Source of the DNA: Parabacteroides sp.
GTDB taxonomy: Bacteria; Bacteroidota; Bacteroidia; Bacteroidales; Tannerellaceae
Direction: 5' to 3'
Assembly: GCA_021204335.1 (NCBI GenBank)
Contig: JAJPZM010000457.1
Span: 1 to 36,008 of the forward strand
Length of the DNA stretch: 36,008 nt
The number at the start of each line of letters is the position of its first letter. Positions within the stretch are counted from its first letter, which is position 1. Below are positions 20,504 to 31,080 of the stretch, in pieces. The notes beneath the pieces were generated by a model. It saw nothing but the letters and a program-made list of their open reading frames with translations, was not told the DNA's origin and made no database searches. A program made the position numbers and the translations under genes.

Positions 20504-21937
20504 TTAGAGTGAGTTGAGGAAAGCGATTACTGCGTCGCGGTCTTCCTTGTTCATTTGTTTGAATAGATTTTTAGAAGCTTCACCTTCTCCACCATGTCAC
20601 ATGATCGCTTCTACCAGGTTACGGGTACGTCCGTCATGCAAGAAATAAGTATGTCCGTTGACTTTCTCCTGTAGGCCGATGCCCCAAAGTGGTGTCGTGC
20701 GCCATTCGTTTCCACGAGCCAGACCGCTGACATAGTTGTCGTTTAGTCCTACGCCCATGATTTCCGACCCCATATCGTGCAGCAGGTAATCTGAATAAGG
20801 ATGGATTGTTTGTCCGCCGAGCCAGGGCAGCTGCGTGTTATTGATTAAATTGGCACCTCCGGGGCGTGTGTGTAGCGTTGTGACGTGGCAAAGGTGGCAT
20901 TTGGCTTCATAGAATTTTTGCTCACCTTTAATCACCTGCGGATCGTCGACATTTCTACGTGCCGGAACTCCCAAACTGTGCAGGTAGAGGTCTACATCTT
21001 CCATATCTTCGGTCGAAACATCCAGTTGATCGTAAGATAGTCCCATCATACTGCCCTGATTGACTTGTGCCTGCCCTTCGCATATTTCTTCCGGGTAGCG
21101 GCTGTTGGTGACGCCCATGTCGCTCGAGAAACCCAGTTCGATGGTTAGATCGAGATATTGCGCTTTGTTACCTAAAAGGCCGACACCGGTTATTCCTTTT
21201 TCCGTAATATAATTGCAGCGTCCGCTGATGCTATATTCCGGGTAATTACTTTTTCGGGCAAGTGCTTCTATTTCAGTTCGATCGATTGCCATCATCTGTC
21301 CCATACCCACATGGCGTAAAGGAATACGTACCGTACAGAACAGATCTTCGGGAGCGATGCTGTCCTTATACCATTCCGTTATTGTGTAATGAGGTTTACA
21401 CAGTTCGTAAGTTTCTCCGTCAGGAAAGGAGAATGTCTGGTTTTCATACTTCACTGATAATTTGCCTTCAGGTTTGACGCCATAAATGGCCTGGTCGTGG
21501 AGCACACGTCCGTAATCGCGGAAAAAAGCACCGTTACGTCGTGAAATGTAGACCAGCATGGAGGAGAAACCATAGTTTTCCGATCCGCCGTTTTCCCATA
21601 AGGTTGGTTTGGTTCGTCCTGCGTTGCGATGGCAACTGCCGCACGAATAACCTGCATAAACGGGACCCAGTCCTCCGCCGTCGCCATTATTGCTGGTACG
21701 TACATCATCGTAAAGTCCGTCACCATTGGTAAAACGGCTTGCATTGGCTCCTGCTATCCATTCTGCTTCCGTATCGTATGCAATAGATGAATTGAGAAAG
21801 ATAGTGGAAGTCCCCGCCGATAATGCGTATCCCTTTGGGATTTCTATCTTATCCATATCCATCTTGTCGTCGTCTTCGCAGGCCGCGAAAGAGAACAACA
21901 GGAACAGTGAGGATGTTAACAGATAAAATCGTTTCAT
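20504..21937 (-). pseudogene. Di-heme oxidoreductase (DHOR/thiol-oxidoreductase-like), in-frame TGA at 20597-20599
   Basis: Lipobox FAACEDD; heme motifs CGSCHRNAGRTKP and CHLCHVTTLHTRP; YFLHDGRTRNLVEAIM*HGGEGEASKNLFKQMNKEDRDAVIAFLNSL*. Confidence 0.85.
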
Positions 21938-22070
21938 ATCATCTTTTTATTGGTTTTCTGTACTTTGTTTCTTTGTAGGAAGCATGGCCTCCGTATCATT
22001 CTAAAACCTTGAAGTGACCAAAGCTAATAGCTTCGATTACTTCAAGGCATTCATACCAATCGTCGACTTT

Positions 22071-23273
22071 TTATTTAGTTATATCTACCGTACGAGGTTT
22101 TCCATCTTTAAATAATAGGTATTCAAGTGTATGGTAGCCACGAACACTCTGTGCTGCAGCAATACCTTCGTCTTCTTCATCGAAGTTCCCACTCCATTCC
22201 ATCTCATCCCATTTCTGTGAATTCAATACCTGTACGATTCCGTTCTGATCCAAAGGCCAGCTATCCATATTGGGATCTAAGCCTTTTCCTCCAACAGGAC
22301 CGAATAGAAATGCTTCACTTTTTTCCCAAGGTTCACGAGCTGTAATCCAGGCATTGCACCCTTTTTGGAAGTTATCGTTCGTTGGGTTGTCTTTGAATGT
22401 TTTTACAGCTGCCAATAATGCTTTGTTTTTTGCCACTAAATCCTGATAGGTTGGCATTATAACGGCATCCGCAAATTGGTTTACAACGGCTTTCATTTGT
22501 TTGTCATATTTAGCATCCGTCAATTCATTGGCAACAAAGGGTTTTAATTCATTTTTCAAGGCATTGGCCAAATCAATGCATGCATTCATAGCTGCAACAG
22601 CCTCTTCGCTATCGATATTGTTACGAAATGGTTGCGGTATATTTTGAATCGCTTTAGCTGCGTTAAATATCAAAGTTTTTATTTTCTTATCTAAATCAGG
22701 TTCGACAGAAGCTATCAGCTTGGAAAATGAGTTCTCATGAATATCGCCTTCATCATCGAAATCTTTATATGAAGCGAAAGCATTCAAGTTTTCACTTACT
22801 TTCTTTACATCGTTATTGTCGATCTGTCCATAATAGGTGTTACGGATAGAGAATATATTATTGGTATAATCATCACGAGAGTGCCAGCTATACCAGGATT
22901 CAACTGCATAGATTCCGCCTTCTTTATCACCTCCGGTATATTTATCATATGGGTCTTTAATCTTAGCTGTACCGACTTCGTTGGCAATGTTCCACATACC
23001 ATTTTCAACCATTTCTTCGATACAAGCTTTCGGGCTGGTATAAGTGCCACCTGTCTGGTCTTTGAATTGAGTAAGAAACGGACCTTTACCATCGTAGTCA
23101 ACCGACCAGTAATTATACAAATCTGTTGCATCTTTGTCCAATAAGAGGGCTACGTTATACATATAATTCCCCCATGCACTGGCATTTTCTGTCGTATAAT
23201 CCAGGTCTGCCGGGGTAATGACGTCTGGTTTTGGGTCGTCGTTATCCGAACATGCACCCATAGTAAATGTCAT
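22071..23273 (-). CDS. Imelysin/peptidase M75-family protein
   Basis: MGACSDNDD lipobox, NAWITAREPWEKSEAFLFGPVGGKGLDPNMDSWPLDQ (imelysin GxHxxE-like region with RGYHTLEYLLF). The true start is unclear: KKNLFYLAALSLCMTFTMGAC reads upstream of the called M without an in-frame ATG. Confidence 0.8.
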   Translation of the reverse strand: MTFTMGACSDNDDPKPDVITPADLDYTTENASAWGNYMYNVALLLDKDATDLYNYWSVDYDGKGPFLTQFKDQTGGTYTSPKACIEEMVENGMWNIANEVGTAKIKDPYDKYTGGDKEGGIYAVESWYSWHSRDDYTNNIFSIRNTYYGQIDNNDVKKVSENLNAFASYKDFDDEGDIHENSFSKLIASVEPDLDKKIKTLIFNAAKAIQNIPQPFRNNIDSEEAVAAMNACIDLANALKNELKPFVANELTDAKYDKQMKAVVNQFADAVIMPTYQDLVAKNKALLAAVKTFKDNPTNDNFQKGCNAWITAREPWEKSEAFLFGPVGGKGLDPNMDSWPLDQNGIVQVLNSQKWDEMEWSGNFDEEDEGIAAAQSVRGYHTLEYLLFKDGKPRTVDITK

Positions 23274-23326
23274 ACACAGCGATAACGCTGCCAGATAAAA
23301 GAGATTCTTCTTTTATTGCTCATTTT

Positions 23327-24655
23327 TTACTTATTGATGAACCAGCCGATATAGGCAATCGCCAAGCTGAATTCGTTTTCGCTATTATATTCTCCGCCAC
23401 CGATTTTGCGTGTTGTGTAGTCGGCTTTGAAAACCAGGTTAGGTAATGCGTACCAGTTAGCTCCGACTGTCCACATGCTGACCTTGTTTCGTAAATCCAT
23501 AGTCAGGTAGCCTTCGCCCTTTTCCTGTGGATTATAGTATTCGTAGCGAGCAAACGGGTAAATTACCGGGACATTCTTATTGTCCTTGCAAATTGAATGA
23601 AGATTAAACCCTACCTCAGCCCCATAACTGACAGCGCGCTTGGCTGTCGGTGTGGTTCGCGAGTAAGGGGAAAGTTCTGACAATTTGTTGTTTGCATCAC
23701 TAAGCTTTACGGTGTTGCCTAAATTGCCGTAAATCATGTTTGCACGAGCAACTACATATTTGTTTTTATATTGGAGATCGGCACTATAAATGCGCAAAGG
23801 AATTTTTCCTATATTGACATAATCTTTTTGCTTGTCGGAGTTGGAACCTGTATTGCGGCAATAATAAAAGGAACCGCCTACTTTAAGTCCCGGTACGCCG
23901 GTATAGTTTAGACGAGCTACATAGCCTGGTGATGTAAAATTGTCTGTTTCGAAAATGCCCTGTTTCCCACTTGCAACCCATGTGTTGCGATCGAAACCGT
24001 TGGCATTCAATCCGGCGACAACCAATGCCTAATAGTTGAAACGTGTATAATCGCGTCCGAAAGTACCGAATACTTCAATACCTGTTTCATGCCATGTTGA
24101 AGGGAGTAGCGTTGTTTCACCTTCCGGGCGGGAGGTGCCGAAGAAATTGATTGGCTCATGATGTTTGTTGGTCAGGCCGATCGGAACGATTAAATGCCCT
24201 GCACGAACGTTGATAGCCGGATGGATAAGTCGTGTGATATGAAATTGTTCCAGTGCTACTTCATCACCTTTTTCAATTTCCGTTTCATATTCGCCGTTTT
24301 CTGTATTTTCGATTTCATAAGCGGTTCCTGTGCCACCGGCTTCAAATTCTATTTCTGCACCTAAAATCCATTGAGAGTTGAATTTATAGTCGAAAGCCAG
24401 TACGAATCGTGGAATAGATACCGAGTTGCGATGATCTTTTGTATTTCCGGTACCTTTATCAGTGAAACGGTTATTCCCATAATCCATAAAATTTGCAAGG
24501 ATTTCACCATAACCACCGAACCTAAATTTATTATACTCGTTAGCATAAATCTCTGCGGATTTTTCTACAGCTGTTGATGTTTCGTTGCTTTGTGCGAAGG
24601 TTGTTGCACAAGAGCCAAGTAGAGCGACAACCAATAAATTTGTTAATTTTCTCAT
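23327..24655 (-). pseudogene. Porin-like outer-membrane protein, in-frame TAG at 24029-24031
   Basis: Signal peptide MRKLTNLLVVALLGSCATTFAQ; IPRFVLAFDYKFNSQWILGAEIEFE, VRAGHLIVPIGLTNKHHEPINFFGTSRPEGE; DYTRFNY*ALVVAGLNANGFDRNTWVASGKQGIFE; same frame across the TAG. Confidence 0.85.
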
Positions 24656-24674
24656 TGCCTTATTTAATTTTGGG

Positions 24675-24705
24675 CAAAATTAGGCAGGTTGCGAGCTCTG
24701 TGCAA
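24675..24705 (-). promoter_or_regulatory. Candidate promoter of the porin-imelysin-DHOR cluster
   Basis: On the minus strand: TTG-N20-TAATTTTG (caaaatta at 24675-24682, caa at 24703-24705). Confidence 0.5.
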
Positions 24706-24940
24706 TCGCGTATTGTAGGTAAAAAACGGGTGTGTTTACCTATTTGTAGATATTATTTGTTTGTTGCAGGAAAGCAAAATGATGGAAATTTGGATTTTTA
24801 GGGAACATTATGTCGGTAAAATTGCTTTTCTGAAAATAAGCTTATTTCTCATTTATTCATTCTGGAAGCTGTATTTGTGCATTTATTTGCCTGAAAGTCG
24901 CCCAATAACAGACTTTTTCCTCGCTTGCATCGGAGTTAAA

Positions 24941-24978
24941 TTTCTATTAAACGGAGAAAAAATTCCGTTTAATAGAAA
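24941..24978. repeat. Perfect 15-bp inverted repeat
   Basis: TTTCTATTAAACGGA (24941-24955), GAAAAAAT, TCCGTTTAATAGAAA (24964-24978). Confidence 0.9.
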
Positions 24979-25527
24979 AAAGCCCGGTTGCAGCTGAGAT
25001 TTTGCCCGTTTTACATGCGGAAAAAAGGTTGATTTGGAAAGAATATTATCTGTTTTGAGCTGATTTAGTTTCCAGATCAACTCAGAACTGATACGTTGGG
25101 TGAATATGAATAGGGCGGTAAAATGGGAATAAAAACAATATCCTGACCGGAATTGAAGATAGTAAATATCGTTATGCCTGATATTTTGCGAAAAACAGCA
25201 CATGATGGATAAGGTTATCTTCGCGAGAGTCTTGTAAAAAACGACAGGCATTCATCCCAGCCCATAGAATTCATTCATGGCATATATAGACTGTCATTTT
25301 GATAATTGCCAGTTTGTTCTTAAGACAGAAAGCCGAATATCCATGCGATTGCTTTTTGTAAGAAGCAAATATATGAAATTTTGTTTATCGAAGAAAGCAA
25401 TTATGTGTAATTATTGTTTATCGCGATGAACATAAAAGGGCGTGTTTCTCTATTATAGCATGAAATAGGTAACGGAAGGCTCTCTTTTTACTATATAATA
25501 GGTATTGTGTACTTGCCGGGCCACCTC

Positions 25528-25702
25528 TATCTTTGCAGTGTAAAAAGAAAGTAATACTATTAGTATAATCGCTATATCAAAACCTTGTTGCTAATTATGT
25601 AAGCATATAAGATGATTAAACGTATGTCGGAAAGTTTTTATTGGTTGTTTCCGGCATAAAAAAGGGACTCGCCTGTGAAGGATGGTTCCTTTTTATTTTT
25701 TT
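25528..25702 (+). ncRNA. Candidate small transcript between a promoter and a terminator, with a 15-codon ORF
   Basis: -7 TATCTTTG (25528-25535) with TTG 20 nt upstream; small ORF 25612-25659 MIKRMSESFYWLFPA*; terminator AAAAAGGGACT / GGTTCCTTTTT (25659-25669 / 25684-25694) followed by a T tract. Confidence 0.4.
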
Positions 25703-25895
25703 GTTATTCTTTATAGGATTGCCGGGATGATACCTATAACAAGTGATAGACTATAATTTATAGTGACTTTTAGTAACTATTTGTAGGCATTTTGGGCATA
25801 GGGGAGACATGATGTAGCGGTAGGTTGTTTTCAGTGCCATAGAAATGACTTACCTTTGTAGCGAAGAATTAAAACCGAAGTAAACAAAATTAGGT

Positions 25896-28136
25896 ATGAA
25901 GTTTGAAAACGAGAACTGGGCGCAGTTCAAAGGCGAAATTTGGAAAAGAGAAATTAACGTACGGGATTTTATCCAGAATAACTATAAACCTTATGACGGG
26001 GACGACTCCTTCCTGGTGGCTTCTTCCGCTAAGACGAAAAAAGTTTGGGATAAACTGACCGAAATGTTTAAGGTAGAAAGAGAAAAAGGTGTTTACGATG
26101 CTGAAACTAAACTACCTCAGGGGATAGATACTTACGGCCCCGGTTATATAGATAAGGAAAATGAAGTGATTGTTGGTCTGCAAACAGACGCTCTGCTGAA
26201 ACGCGGTATCTTCCCGAAATGCGGTGTCCGCATGGTTGAAAACAGTCTGACTGCATACGGCTACGAACTGGACCCGATGACTCGGGAAATCTTCACAAAA
26301 TACAGAAAGACGCATAACGAAGGCGTATTCTCCGCTTATACGGAGGAGATGATTGCCGCACGCCGCTCCGCTATCATCACCGGCCTGCCCGATGCTTACG
26401 GACGCGGACGTATTATCGGCGACTACCGTCGTGTTGCCCTGTACGGTACGGAAATCCTGATCGCAGAAAAGAAACAGTATCTGAAACGACTCGATATCCA
26501 GGAACTGACCGAGGAAATCATCCAGAGCCGCGAAGAAATATCCGAACAGATCAAGGCGTTGAAGGCTTTCGAAAAGATGTGTGCAAGCTATGGTTTCGAT
26601 GTGACCAAACCTGCAAAAGATGCACGCGAAGCCGTTCAGTTTGTCTATCTGGGTTATCTGGCGGCTGTAAAAGACCAGGACGGTGCTGCCATGTCGTTGG
26701 GACGTACGTCTACTTTCCTCGATATTTATATTGACAAAGATATCCGCGAAGGCAAGCTGACCGAGGAGGAAGCGCAGGAACTGATCGACCAGTTTATCAT
26801 CAAACTGCGTATCGTCCGTTTCCTGCGTACTCCGGAATATAACGACCTGTTCTCCGGCGACCCTGTTTGGGTAACCGAATCGTTGGGCGGACAGGGTGTC
26901 GACGGCCGTTCACTGGTGACGAAAACATCTTACCGTTATCTGCATACATTGTATAACCTCGGCCCGGCGCCGGAACCCAACCTGACTGTGCTGTGGTTCA
27001 ACAACGCTCCCGAAAACTGGAAACGTTTCTGTGCAAAGGTTTCTATCGATACGTCCGCTATCCAGTATGAGAACGACGATCTGATGCGTCCCGATTATGG
27101 CGACGATTACGGTATCGCCTGCTGTGTGTCTCCGATGAAGATCGGTAAGCAGATGCAGTATTTCGGTGCACGTGCCAACCTGGCTAAGTGTTTGCTTTAT
27201 GCTATCAACGGTGGTCGCGATGAGAAGTCGGGCGCACAGGTGGCTCCGAAGTTCGAACCGATCACCAGCGAATACCTGGATTACGACGAAGTAATGGAGA
27301 AGTACGAGCAGATGATGCGCTGGCTGGCAAAGATGTATGTTAATGCGTTGAAGATTATCCATTACATGCACGATAAATATGCATACGAAGCATTCGAAAT
27401 GGCTTTGCATGACGGTCATGTGGAACGCATCCGCGCTACCGGTATTGCCGGCCTGTCTATCGTTGCCGACTCGTTGGCGGCTATTCGCGATACGAAAGTA
27501 AAGGTAATCCGCGACGAACGCGGTCTGGCGGTCGACTTTGAGCGTGAGGGCGAATATGTTCCTTTCGGCAACAACGACGACCGTACCGATAACATCGCTG
27601 TCGATATTACGGAGAAGTTCATGGAATACCTGCGTCAGCATCAAACATACCGCAATGCAACACCTACACAGTCTATCCTGACTATTACATCGAACGTAGT
27701 CTATGGAAAGAAAACAGGTGCCACTCCCGACGGTCGCGAAGGCGGTACGCCATTTGCTCCGGGAGCTAACCCGATGAACGGTCGCGATACGAAGGGCGCT
27801 ATCGCCGCACTGGCTTCAGTGGCTAAACTTCCGTTCCAGCATGCGCATGACGGTATCTCTTATACTTTTGCCGTATCCCTCGCAACGCTGGGTAAGGAAC
27901 GTGATATTCAGATCGCCAATATGGTCGGCCTGCTGGACGGTTACTTTACTCCCGACGGCGGACAGCATCTGAATGTAAACGTATTCGACAAAGAGTTGCT
28001 GCTCGATGCAATGGATCATCCGGAGAAATATCCGCAGCTGACTATCCGCGTTTCCGGCTATGCCGTCAACTTCGTGAAGCTGACACGCGAACAGCAGTTA
28101 GATGTCATTTCAAGAACAATCAATCATTCACTTTAA
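25896..28136 (+). CDS. pflB: Formate C-acetyltransferase (pyruvate formate-lyase)
   Basis: 746 aa; active site IACCVSPM; glycyl radical motif [12 protein letters not shown]. -7 TACCTTTG at 25851. Confidence 0.97.
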   Translation: MKFENENWAQFKGEIWKREINVRDFIQNNYKPYDGDDSFLVASSAKTKKVWDKLTEMFKVEREKGVYDAETKLPQGIDTYGPGYIDKENEVIVGLQTDALLKRGIFPKCGVRMVENSLTAYGYELDPMTREIFTKYRKTHNEGVFSAYTEEMIAARRSAIITGLPDAYGRGRIIGDYRRVALYGTEILIAEKKQYLKRLDIQELTEEIIQSREEISEQIKALKAFEKMCASYGFDVTKPAKDAREAVQFVYLGYLAAVKDQDGAAMSLGRTSTFLDIYIDKDIREGKLTEEEAQELIDQFIIKLRIVRFLRTPEYNDLFSGDPVWVTESLGGQGVDGRSLVTKTSYRYLHTLYNLGPAPEPNLTVLWFNNAPENWKRFCAKVSIDTSAIQYENDDLMRPDYGDDYGIACCVSPMKIGKQMQYFGARANLAKCLLYAINGGRDEKSGAQVAPKFEPITSEYLDYDEVMEKYEQMMRWLAKMYVNALKIIHYMHDKYAYEAFEMALHDGHVERIRATGIAGLSIVADSLAAIRDTKVKVIRDERGLAVDFEREGEYVPFGNNDDRTDNIAVDITEKFMEYLRQHQTYRNATPTQSILTITSNVVYGKKTGATPDGREGGTPFAPGANPMNGRDTKGAIAALASVAKLPFQHAHDGISYTFAVSLATLGKERDIQIANMVGLLDGYFTPDGGQHLNVNVFDKELLLDAMDHPEKYPQLTIRVSGYAVNFVKLTREQQLDVISRTINHSL

Positions 28137-28858
28137 TGGTTGGCAACATACATTCTTTAGAGAGTTTCGGGACCGTTGATGGTCCTGGAATTCGCTTTGT
28201 TATTTTTATGCAGGGCTGTCCACTCCGTTGTCTCTACTGCCACAATCCGGATACCTGGTATGCGAAAGGAGTGGCTAAATATCAACTGAGCCCTGAAGAA
28301 CTACTGGCAGAAGTCTTACGATATAAGAATTTTATAGCCAAAGGCGGTGTAACTGTCACCGGGGGCGAACCCTTGTTGCAGGCGGAATTCCTTACTGCTT
28401 TTTTCCGTCTTTGCCGCGAACAGGGCATTCATACGGCTTTGGATACTTCCGGTTATATCTGTACCCCGAAAGCCTTGGAAGTGCTGCAATATGTCGATCT
28501 GGTTTTGCTGGATATAAAGACGATCGATCCGGAATTGCATCCTCGCTTAACGGCTGTCAGGCTGGATAATACGTTACGTTTCCTGGATGAACTGGAAAAA
28601 CGCGCTATTCCAGTATGGATACGCCATGTCATCGTACCTGGACTGACGGATAACGACGAAGCCTTAAACAAACTGGCGGAATATATCAGCCGCTATGAAA
28701 CCGTCCAAAAGGTAGAACTTCTGCCTTACCACACCATGGGCGCCTACAAATACGAAGCGCAGGGACTCGATTACAAACTAAAAGACACCGAACCACTTTC
28801 TGCCGAACGTCTGGCAAATGCAAAAGATATATTTAAGAAACAAGGGCTGACTGTATAA
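28136..28858 (+). CDS. pflA: Pyruvate formate-lyase activating enzyme (radical SAM)
   Basis: ESFGTVDGPGIRFVIFMQGCPLRCLYCHNPDTW; VTVTGGEPLLQ. ATG overlaps the pflB stop (taATG). Confidence 0.96.
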   Translation: MVGNIHSLESFGTVDGPGIRFVIFMQGCPLRCLYCHNPDTWYAKGVAKYQLSPEELLAEVLRYKNFIAKGGVTVTGGEPLLQAEFLTAFFRLCREQGIHTALDTSGYICTPKALEVLQYVDLVLLDIKTIDPELHPRLTAVRLDNTLRFLDELEKRAIPVWIRHVIVPGLTDNDEALNKLAEYISRYETVQKVELLPYHTMGAYKYEAQGLDYKLKDTEPLSAERLANAKDIFKKQGLTV

Positions 28859-29170
28859 TTATTCAGTCGGCTGCCTGTGTATTATTACCGGTTGCCTGCG
28901 GACTTTGTTGACAGTGCGCACGCTGTCGTTTTCAATGCTGGTGACATCCCCCTGGCAGTTGGTGAAGTAGATATAATGTCCCATATCCATAAAACGATAT
29001 ACTTTGCAACCGTCATGCTCGAATAAATACTCGACTTTATAACTGGGGTTATTATCGGGTGCGGATTGGGCAATAGGTGTTCCTGTCAGGCCACATGCAG
29101 AGAAACCTATGATAGATGACAGTAGAGCACTTGTGGTAAGTATAAAGAAACTTATTCTTTTCATATTCAC
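28859..29170 (-). CDS. Small DUF4884-like lipoprotein
   Basis: Lipobox GFSACGLTG; YKVEYLFEHDGCKVYRFMDMGHYIYFTNCQGDV. Confidence 0.7.
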   Translation of the reverse strand: MNMKRISFFILTTSALLSSIIGFSACGLTGTPIAQSAPDNNPSYKVEYLFEHDGCKVYRFMDMGHYIYFTNCQGDVTSIENDSVRTVNKVRRQPVIIHRQPTE

Positions 29171-29320
29171 TTACTCTTTTAGTTCGTCTCCAAAGATATG
29201 GCTAAATTCAAATAATACAGTATAATTGAAGGTTATTTTACCTGCAACCGACTATATTTTTACCAGAAGAAACAAACATAGCTTTGTCCCGTATTGTTAC
29301 TTAGAAAAACAGGGACGAAT

Positions 29321-30218
29321 ATGGAACATCATCATGACCACCATCGCGAAATAACTTCATTGAATAAAGCTTTTATTATCGGTATCTCTCTGAACCTGGC
29401 GTTCGTTGTTACCGAGTTTCTTGCCGGCTTTCTGGTATAACTCGCTAGGGCTGTTATCGGATGCCGGGCACAATCTGGGAGATGTGGCGAGCCTTGTCCT
29501 TGCCATGTTGGCGTTTCGCCTGGCAAAGGTGCATCCGACGACGAGCTATACTTACGGGTATAAAAAGAGTACTATTCTGGTTTCCCTGCTGAACGCCGTT
29601 ATCCTGTTGGTTGCTGTCGGTATCATTATAGCGGAGAGCGTGACGAAGCTGATTCATCCCCGTCCGGTGGAAGGCGATGCCATTGCCTGGGTAGCGGGAG
29701 TCGGAGTCGTTATCAACGCCGTTACGGCATGGTTCTTTATGAAGGATAAAGATAAAGATCTGAACGTAAAAGGCGCTTACCTGCACATGGCGGCGGATGT
29801 GCTGGTCTCAATCGGCGTTGTTATTTCCGGAATCGTGATTGCCTATACCGGCTGGTATATTATCGACCCGATCATCGGTTTGCTGATCGCCATCGTGATT
29901 GTTATTTCTACCTGGGGATTGTTGCGCGACAGTCTTCGTCTTTCGCTGGATGGTGTGCCTGCCGGAACGGATATCGGAAAAGTGGAAGAAGTAATGCATG
30001 CCGTCCCCGGAGTTAAAGGCGTGCATCATCTGCATATCTGGGCGATCAGTACTACGGAAACGGCGCTGACAGCCCATATCTCCATCCGCGATCTTTCGGA
30101 GATGGAACGAATCAAAAGCGAAATAAAACACGACCTTCAGCATGTGGGAGTTCAACATGCCACGCTGGAGTTTGAAACGGTCGATGCCCCCGGCGACAGG
30201 TTTTGCTGGCCTGATTGA
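29321..30218 (+). pseudogene. Cation diffusion facilitator family transporter, frameshifted near 29431
   Basis: Start MEHHHDHHREITSLNKAFIIGISLNLAFVVTEFLAGF, then after a 1-nt shift WYNSLGLLSDAGHNLGDVASLVLAML...HHLHIWAISTTETALTAH. -7 TAGCTTTG at 29279. Confidence 0.85.
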
Positions 30219-30344
30219 TTTACCGCTTCTCCCTTTCCATGATCCTCGGTGTGTTCCGTGTAGTCAGTGTCCCATAACAGATTTTATCTATTGATACATA
30301 AAACCTTTCGATCAAATTTTTGTTCTTACCTCGCATCGGCAACT

Positions 30345-30352
30345 TATCTTTG
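30345..30352 (+). promoter_or_regulatory. -7 box of the ahpC promoter
   Basis: TATCTTTG, flanked and partly overlapped by the direct repeat GCATCGGYAAC. Confidence 0.55.
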
Positions 30353-30399
30353 CATCGGTAACAAAACAAAATAGTAATAACAATTAAATAGTAAATCAA

Positions 30400-30966
30400 A
30401 TGGAACCTATTATCAATTCACAAGCACCCGAGTTTAAAGTTCAGGCATATCAGAACGGAAGTTTCAAAACAGTTAGCAGCGACGATATCAAAGGCAAATG
30501 GTCTATTTTCTTTTTCTATCCGGCAGACTTCACATTCGTTTGCCCGACAGAGTTGGTAGACATGGCCGACAAATACGATCAGTTCCAGGCAATGGGCGTA
30601 GAAGTTTACTCTGTAAGCACAGACTCGCACTTCGTACACAAAGCATGGCACGATGCTTCTGAAACAATCCGTAAGATCAAATACCCGATGTTGGCAGACC
30701 CGACAGGCGCTTTGAGCCGCGCATTCGGCGTGATGATCGAAGAAGACGGTATGGCTTACCGCGGTACGTTCCTGGTAAACCCGGAAGGAAAGATCAAACT
30801 GGCAGAAATCAACGATAACGGTATCGGCCGTAATGCCGACGAGCTGCTTCGCAAAGTAGAAGCTGCCCAGTTCATCGCCGAGCACCCGAGCGAAGTTTGT
30901 CCTGCCAAATGGAAGAAAGGTGGCGAGACATTGAAGCCGAGCATCGATCTGGTCGGTAAGATCTAA
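30400..30966 (+). CDS. ahpC: Alkyl hydroperoxide reductase subunit C (peroxiredoxin)
   Basis: FFFYPADFTFVCPTELVDMADKY; SEVCPAKWKKGGETLKPS. Confidence 0.97.
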   Translation: MEPIINSQAPEFKVQAYQNGSFKTVSSDDIKGKWSIFFFYPADFTFVCPTELVDMADKYDQFQAMGVEVYSVSTDSHFVHKAWHDASETIRKIKYPMLADPTGALSRAFGVMIEEDGMAYRGTFLVNPEGKIKLAEINDNGIGRNADELLRKVEAAQFIAEHPSEVCPAKWKKGGETLKPSIDLVGKI

Positions 30967-30982
30967 GAATAGTAAAACGAAG

Positions 30983-31008
30983 GCCGGCAACAATTGTCGG
31001 CTTTTTTT
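30983..31008 (+). terminator. Terminator between ahpC and ahpF
   Basis: GCCGGCAA CAA TTGTCGGC followed by T7. Confidence 0.75.
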
Positions 31009-31080
31009 GTCTTCAAGCTACCCTTGAAGGAGGCTTAGAGGATGTCTCAAATAAATTAATGAATAAAACGAGAATTGACT

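Noticed and set aside
24883-25251. 122-aa minus-strand ORF in the porin-pflB intergenic region
   Set aside because: It runs through the perfect inverted repeat, has no recognised domain and no clear promoter or ribosome site; more likely non-coding.
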